Shown: positions 23,701-32,700 of the stretch, one piece after another
How the letters are laid out: the number at the start of each line of letters is the position of its first letter
Numbering within the stretch: the first letter of the stretch is position 1
Assembly (NCBI GenBank): GCA_036365455.1
Contig: JAWQUS010000017.1
Location: forward strand, 3,038,001 to 3,102,000
Length of the DNA: 64,000 nt
Direction of reading: 5' to 3'
Origin: Macrosoma leucophasiata
Lineage: Eukaryota; Arthropoda; Insecta; Lepidoptera; Hedylidae
Notes under the pieces: model-generated
What the model saw: only the letters and a program-made list of their open reading frames with translations
Databases searched by the model: none
Told to the model about the DNA's origin: nothing
Translations under genes and position numbers: made by a program

Positions 23701-26700
23701 TTATGTCATGGTAGTGGCAAACAAGCTTCCATTTCACTTTGATGTTAAGTGATGACTGCAGCCTATAGACACTTACATGAAGACCAAGGTCAAAATGCAG
23801 ATGCGTTACCACTCCTGCGGCCAAAAGTGTTATGCCTCTGTGCCGGAAATTACAGGGCCGTACATTACCACCTGACCGGAACACGATAGTGCTGAACACT
23901 ACCATTTAGCGGCAAGTAAATTAGGTGCCTCAGGTTAACTGCCTCAGTAGCGTAGTGGTAGCAGGCCACTACTATCACGCTGGAGGTCCTGGGTTCGATT
24001 CCCGGGTCGGGGACTATCAGAGATAACGGTTGAAAATCCTTTATCTCTGCTTCTATTGGGATTTTTCCATTTTCTGGAAGTTTCCCAGTACCCCCGGAGT
24101 TTGGTAATGTGCCCGGAGATGGCAACAGGTTCGCCACCTGTTACATGGGCCAAAACGTAACCGGCGAGTCGTGGGTGTTTGCATGTATGATTGAATGCAT
24201 GCATTTACCTCTGCCTACCCCTTCGGGGATTACAGGCGTGAAGTTACGTAAATTAGGTAATGCGGAGGTGCCTACGCCCGCGAGCTCCATCACTGGAGCT
24301 CTACCACCAGTAAAAAATTTTTTAGAACTGATCGTGTATATTTTTATATTTCGAAATAACTGCTCTAATAGTAACTTAAATAATATATTATTTATCTCTG
24401 TGTCAGTTCGCGTATCTGAAGCAGATGCATGCAGCGGCCACCGTTATCCAGCGTGGGTATCGCTCGCACCGGGAGCGACGTCTAGCTACTACTCCTACCA
24501 AGTAAGTTTTTATCTTTTTTTTATGTAATTGAAATGGCAAACAAGCATGCAGTTCACATTGATGTTAAGTGATGACTATAGACACTTACACAAAGACCGA
24601 CGTCAAAGTGCAGATGCGTTACCACCCCTGAGGCCTAAGGTGTTATGCCTTTGTGCCGGTAATTACAGGGCCATACATTACCACCTGACCAGAACACGAG
24701 AGTGCTGAACACTACCATTTAGCGGCAAGTATATTATATTAGGTAATGCGGTGGTGCCTACGCCCGCAAGCTCCGTCACTGGAGCTCTACCACCAGTGAG
24801 TAATCACTGTTAAGCTGCGTAAAAATTAAGCGCGGCAAACCATCGAACACTGGTGCGCGCGGCGGCCGATGGATTGCCGCGCTTAGTTTGTACACAGCTT
24901 TACAAGCCTCAGGCTGGGTTGCACCATGTTATAGTTAAAGTTGTACAGGCAAGCTGCACATTGTATAACTTTTATTGTGGCAACCTTTGTAAAACGCTGA
25001 TCTTACGCTCCTGCGTGTGACGCTTCCTACTTTTAATACATCAGTCTAATAAACTCATTCAACGAAACAACTTGTTTCCGTTACATACTAACTTAACAAA
25101 CTAACATACAAACTTTATATATGTACCATACATATTTTGGTCCTTCGAGCCTTTAAATAAGGACACATACATACTTTTGTCCATTAAACTAAAGGACATT
25201 TTTTTTTTTAACCTTAAACTTTTAACTTGTGAACGTTTATTGGAAAAGCAGTGTGGTTGGAATGCAGTGCAGTGTAGTGATTAGTGATTGATTAATACGT
25301 AAAAGTAACAAGGGCAAGCCTGTGGTCAGGCTTGCTACACCTCACACGTTCGTAAAACTGATGACTATATAGAAAAGCGTATAGAATCTCTCGATAATTT
25401 ATGGTCGGAGTTTGGGGGAAACCACCAACAACTTTTAACAGTTGATGTTAAGAACCATGAGTATTTTGTGTCTAACGCATATGATAAAGTCCAAGAGTTA
25501 TACAATAAAACGCGTCTTGCTCTTAAAAACTATTTACAAACGTCGACTAGTTCGACGGGCACAACATCTAAAACTGATGAGTTGATTAATCGGCAACGTA
25601 CGAATTTTAGAGCTTTTACTAGATTAGTTAGAGGTTTTGACATTGATAGTATTACAGAGAAATGGCATTTGGAAGATAAATTGCAAATGCTGCACTTACG
25701 TTGGAAAGCTATTGATGTTTTACACTGGCAGATAGATAATATATTACTTGGTTCAGATAACAATTATGAACTTGAGTACTCGGAACACGAAAAGGTTTAT
25801 GAGGATACCAAAGCGTTATTGAACCGTAAATTAAGTTCTACAACGCATCTGATTCAATCTACACTTCACATTGATATACCTATTTTTAGTGGTAATTATG
25901 CACAGTGGCCGGGTTTTATGACATCCAGAAGGAAGCCAATTCAAAAAGGCCTACAAGACGGCGCAAACAACGATCCTTCCAAAATTATATTTGCATGCTT
26001 CTCTTATTGATGACTGCATTTATACCCGGTTATACTCAGAAAACTTTAAACATAACATCGTTAGATCCAGCTAAACATATTTACTTTGACAAAATTGTGG
26101 AAATGAATGTCATACAAGACGAATGGAAGGTGGTGGTTTACTACAATACATCGATGTACTGGCATAGTTTTGAGTACATGGAGTCCCTAGTGTCACATTT
26201 AAAAGGTTACTTAAAAAACAGAACTATCGATCAAACTATTGAATCTCAGTTAACTCATGACATAAACGAATTGAAGCACTACAATATGATACTACGTTCG
26301 GAACATGGTACACGCGTAATGATGACTAATTAACAGGAGTGGGCTACATAGCGAATACTTTGTTTGGTATACTTGATGAAAAGTTTGCTCAAAGGTATGA
26401 AAAGGACATAAAACTTATACAGAGTAATGAAAATCACCTACTTAACTTATATAAAAACCAAACGTCTATCATAGGAGGTGAGTATAATATACCAAAACGA
26501 AATGAAGATGTCATAAATAAACAATTTATACTAATAGATAAACATTTAGCGGCTGAAGAAGAGAAAGTAAAACTAGTACAAGATAGCATTATATACATTA
26601 CTTCATTGACAATTGCTGCAAACCTGATGATATCTAACGTACGAAGAGTCTAACAATTACTACTTGATATGCTGACAGACATTCGTAATGAACATCTAGA

Positions 26701-29700
26701 TGTTCACCTGCTAAAGCCAGATGAATTCCAAGATCAACTCAACATAATTTCAGGACGCCTACCAAATGAGTTGTCTTTACCATGTTCAAATAGCCGCCAA
26801 TGTGCAACAGAGATGTATAAACTATCACAAGTGCATGCAAGATTGTCTAATGATTTCATTATATTTGAAATAAAATTACCACTTATAAATAACGTTCAAT
26901 ATGAGATTTACCGAGTTCTGCCAATACCCTTGATACAAAAGCAAAATTCCGTAACTATAATACCTACCCAAGAATATAGCGCAATTAACTTAAAAAAAGA
27001 TGTCATATTTAGGATTTTTTATATTATTGGTTAGTACTCGTAGTTCGGCTTCGTATTTACGCTTTAATTTCTTAACAAGTGTGTTGCAATGATTACGATA
27101 CCTTGTAAATGTCAATTTTAATATCTCATACTTTTAGTACTGCAATATTTGCTGTTAATTTGTTTTGATTTATCTTTAGAATAAAGTGGTCCAGACAGCT
27201 ATTGTCTCGTGTAGGAAGTATGTGTCCCGGCAAAAGACCATGCGCGGAAAGCATATTGAGATAAGAAGCTCGGTTATAGCTTTCATATGTAGATTCGTTT
27301 TGTTTTGTAATCAGATTAATATGTATGTCTCCCGCTAAAATAATATTTTGATTGTCTTTTATATTGTTTAACTCTGTTTCAAGTGAGTCGATAAATTTTA
27401 GTACATTCGGTTGTGAACGGGATCTATAAATTCCTAATATAGTACTCGTACAATTACATATGTTAAGCTGTACGCAGGATGCATTAACCATTAAAAGTTC
27501 TTTAAAAATCGGATTTAACTTAGATTCCGCGTAAATGACTACTCCGTCGTTCTGATTATAATTATTAGTGGTGGCATAATGTGTATAGTTACTTAATTGG
27601 GATATGGGTTTATTTGGGTTAAGGCGACATTCGGTAAGAATCAAAACATCAATTTCAAAGCTAAGATCTGAGAGATTGGCTTCAAAGTCTTCAAAATTGC
27701 AATAAATGCTTCTAATATTTTGTTGAATTATCGTTAAATTACGTTTGTTATAGTTTGTATCCTTATTTAAATTCACTATATCACTTGTTACTGCCGTGGC
27801 TACAGTGATGTCATCTAATTCTTTAAAGTTTTTAAGGTTGTCATTCATTTTATGTATATTAAATAGCACTGAGTTTGACTACGTAATGGAGTGGTTGTGT
27901 GTGGAAGAGATGGATAGTAGCGCGCTGTATGACTGTGAACACAATTGTGTGGGTGTGTAGTTGTTTGAATCAGGTAGTTGAGAGTGTGTGCTTTGTATGT
28001 GAGATGGTGGATGTGTAGGAGAGTGTTTGTAAGACTGTAGATTATTGTAGTGAAAAGATATGTGTTGAATGTGTACACAAAGTTAAGCATTACAAATAAA
28101 CGAGATACCAGTAAGTATTTCGAAAAAAGTACATGTGAACACTTATACATTACTAGTCAAGTTGCGTTGTACAACTGTTTGATTTGGGCCTCACTAGTGA
28201 TGATTATTATCGGAGAGCCCTCATCCTTCCTTACGTTTACGTAAGTGTTATGCCTCTGTGCCGGAAATTACAGGGCCGTACATTACCATCTAACCGGAAC
28301 ACGATAGTGCTGAACACTACCATATAGAGGCAATTATATTAGGTGATGCGGTAGTGCCTACGCCCGCGAGCTCCGTCACTGGAGCTTTACCACCAGTAAA
28401 CAAACTGTTTATAACTCGTAAAATTTTCTGAATAATTATTTTTTTGGGGATATTTGTATAATGTCGTTTTGTCATCACTCAGGCGGACATATTCTCAACG
28501 GCGCCAAAACCAGGCAGCGAGAAAAATACAACAGTTCATGCGGCAGACTAAGATAAAGTAAGTTCCTTTTCTAGTTAATAAAACTTCTAGCTTCAATGGC
28601 GCCGGGACGTGACGACCAGAGGCGGTTCTTCCTTAAGATGCTGATACAGTGCATTCCCACGAAAATTATATACTCACCTAACAATAACATATTGTAATTT
28701 TTATTTCTCTATATAACATACTATCTACGTAAGGACATTACAATCTTTGTATTCTACAATATCTAAACAGGTCTATTAAATTCTCATCTTTATTACGCGT
28801 ACATTTTGCATCAAGTTGTAACGAGTGGAGCGCCAGCAAATATATAATAATACTACGTATTGAATGGACACTTCGACGTCCCGCCCATTTGCTGCGCTTC
28901 ACCCAATCTCTGCCCCTCTTATGGGCGACGGTTGGTACTCTACAGCGAGGTTGCGAGCGGCCTAGTTTTGATTAATTTGTAATCGAATATTTTATTTATT
29001 AACATCAAGATGGTGCTTTATTGTGCAGTGTATGGCTGTATGTCAACAAGTTGTGACAAAAAAAGATCCTTTTTCAGTTTCCCGAAGGAAAAAATACCTA
29101 AGGTAAAATAATTATGTTCACAATTACAAAACTTTTTTATTTAACTAAAAACTTTTTTAATGTTATAATTTCTTACCTTTACGCTCTGTGATTGCATTGC
29201 ATTAGTAATAAAAGTGTTTCAGTATATTGAATTGAAGAGACTTGTCGACGTAATGAGTAGGTAGTGAGTGTTATTTTCCAATACTTGTGCTATTTGTTGA
29301 AGTAGTGTTTGTTTTTTATGTTTTTAAAATGCACCGGTAAACTGGATGCAACTGGTAAGTAAAAATTTGCCTTACTGTTGAGCCGCAGTTGGCCGATATC
29401 GGACAAGAACAATAAAATTAGAAATCAATTGTCATATTTTTCTTGTGGCCTGACGGGGTGCATAGTGTAAACCGGGTCAAAGGATAGATAGAAAGAAAGA
29501 TATATCAGAAAGAATAGTACATAGTATTAATTTATTTCTTTAATGTCGGTCCGAGGCCTAAAGTCATAACCTCATCATAGCCCTACGTGCTACGCTGTGT
29601 GCGTGCACGTGTGACTACACGTCACTGATTGATGTCTGTGTAATAGGTAACCAAAATAAGCGTTTGTATGGAATTTTGGCGGAGTGTCCGCGGTGTGATA

Positions 29701-32700
29701 TTACACAGACATCGATCAGTACACGCGCACACAGAAATGTAGCACGAAGGGTGAACCTTAAGCAATCGTGAAATAAGTCGTCGCACTGACCATGTGACGA
29801 AATTAACTAAAAATATACCGCTCACACGCCCGCTGGCAACCTCACTGTTGAAGTTTATTCAACTGCCTCTCGAAAGGGGGTAATGGGTGAGGCGGGGAAA
29901 TCGGGCGGGATGTCGAAGTGACAAGTGTCTATACCATACGTAATATTATTACATATTCTCTGGCTATGGGTTCCACTACAATTTGTTCTAGCGATCGACT
30001 AACCGTAAAACTTTACAAAGAGCATGTTTACGTAAAAATCTTTGCAGTCATGATACTACATGTATTTCAAGATTAATATCACTACAAGCCCCTTGAAGCT
30101 AAGAGTAGCTACAAAAATTACAAAATGAAACGTCAAATGTTAAATTGAACACATTACAAGCTCGGGATAGGAGCGAGGTCGTCTTTCATAAAGCGTTTGA
30201 GCTTTCAAAGGGAATTCGTGACTTAAGTTGTCTTTTAAAAAGTTTATAGCTACGTTTACTGTCGAGTTATTTTTATTTAGGCTTTTACTGATTTGGACTG
30301 GCACGTGAAATGTTTTTATAGGTCCTAATTTAAGATAGTAGGTACCAAATATCGTGAAGGGCAAATAGGATCCAGGGTTCTTCATCATAGGATAATATTT
30401 GATAGGGTTCCATAATTGTGATTTCAAAAATCTCCCACGGGTCCTGGATTAGTTAGATTAGATACCGCTATTACTTCTATACCGCTGACTAGATACCAAA
30501 GCGTGTTCATTATTTTTGACATAAAACATCAAATTAATAAGAATAAAATATTTTATTTTTATAATTAATTTATATCTTCTTTACATCTTCTATACAGTTT
30601 CATCGCATTTGGTCCAGTTCGCATTGGGTCCACTTGATAAATTTCGCTTTTGGTCCACTTCTCAAAACGTCCGTTTCGCCAAAGGTCCACTTTGCCAAAT
30701 ATCCATTGCGAATTTGGTCCTTTTTTGATAATGAGAGCATTAGGTAAAATATCTTAAATTAAGTTAAACATCTTCAAGCAAAGAGTTCTTACTACCCCTA
30801 CATAATAATAATAATAATGGCAACCCATTATACGTCCCACTGCTGGGCACGAGTCTCTCCCGTCTTTGGGGGGAGGCCTACATAGAACGATATAACTAGT
30901 CAATAAAAAGTTTGCATGTATGCTTGAATACGCATTAACCTCTCCCATCTCTCTTGAGGAATAAAGGCATAACATTACGTTTTTCGCGCAGATCCTCATT
31001 CAAGATTCAATTTCTTTTATTCGTTGCCGTTTGTTTTTGTTGCCTCTCAAACCCTATAAAATGAACGTGAGAAAACATTTTTAAGGTACCCTCAATGCTG
31101 ATGCCAAACTTTCGTCGATAGTTCCACAGCAACTTTCGCTTGGTGATAGAGTTACACAATTAATTAGTTTCGTATAGTTTCAAAGGCACGCAACTCTGCG
31201 TCTTATGAAAAGTTGCTGTTATTTGGTTCCATTGTTTGAGAATGTTTGTCCCTGTTGTTATTGTTTCTGAGTCATCATTAATTTCTTAAGGGGATTCTTC
31301 CATAATTTACTTTGATAGTGGTTATAATTTTTTACCGATCTCAAAAAAGCGTTTAATTAATAAAAAAATACAACTCCTTCGCTTTTTGAGATTATATTTT
31401 TATTTAGTTTGTTCACCGATAACACATTCGATATCACATAACCTGTTCGGAGGAAATACCAGTGGCTTCCCGTAGCTGGTATCTCCTCCGAACAGCCACG
31501 ACGATGACAACAAACACATGACGGTTTGTAAGTGATTAATTAGGCGAAGTATCGCTGTATCTCCTCTCACAACGAGGGAAGGATATCGCGTAAAGTTTGA
31601 TAGATGAGGTGATAGCCAACCAGTCAGTTGCCATTTTCATAGAGACCATCATATGATATAAGTATCTATATGGCAAAATATCGACACATCTTCCTCTCTA
31701 TTTCTTGTAGGGTCTATTTTTTATCGTCTTACCAATCCCACTTTTTTACTAATCCACTAACTGTTGTTTTGAAAAGATAATAAAAGGTAGCTTTATTTGC
31801 GAAACCATATCGCGGATATGGCATTCGCTACTTAGGCACGTGTACTTATTTTTACTTTTGGAAAAATACAAACTAAGACACACTTAAGATAAAGTACAGA
31901 TAAAATCAAATGCTCATCAAACCACCCTTAACAATCTGAAACGCCTCCGATTCCCGAAGATAATAAACGAAAAAGGAAATTCAGGATAGCAATTTTTACT
32001 CCTCAAAGTTTGCACGAATTTTAATAAGAAAGTTACTACCCACAAAGTCGGTTTAGTCAAGTGACTACAGAATTCTATTGCTTTATCACTCCCTTCTTTG
32101 GTAAAATCGAAATAATTTCGGCTAAGATTTTATACAGGGCGGCGATGGTGTGTATTATTTTTCACTGATTTAAAATTATAAAAAAATATTCAGGGTAGAG
32201 TCCAACTTTCATAGAGATAATCTTACGTCTTTTTCTTGTCAAAAGGCTAGACGTTAACATTAATTAAGAAGTATATATCAACATTAATTACTAACGTAAA
32301 CATACTTTTAAGAATAATTCGTTACTATATTATACTTTTAAGTTTTATCATTATTTTAAGAGTTCCGTTTATTTGTGTAAGGATATGGATCTTATATGAT
32401 GACTGCAGCCTATAGACATCCACACAAAACTAGAGGTCAAATGCAGATACGTTGCCACCTCTGAGTCTTGAGTTGTTATGTCTCTGTGATAATTATTACG
32501 GGGAATTATAAACGGGGCTTATGAAAATTTATTGTATAAATTAATGAGAGTGATTTAAAATCGTTGCCACCTAATCTATGCCACCGTTCACAGTATTCCT
32601 CATCCTTTAATCCCCTTCTTTGGTTACTGTGCAATTAAAGCCGTTTCGATTTCAAAAGTGGCGATTCCATTCGGGGTGTTTGTAGCGAATTGATAAATCG

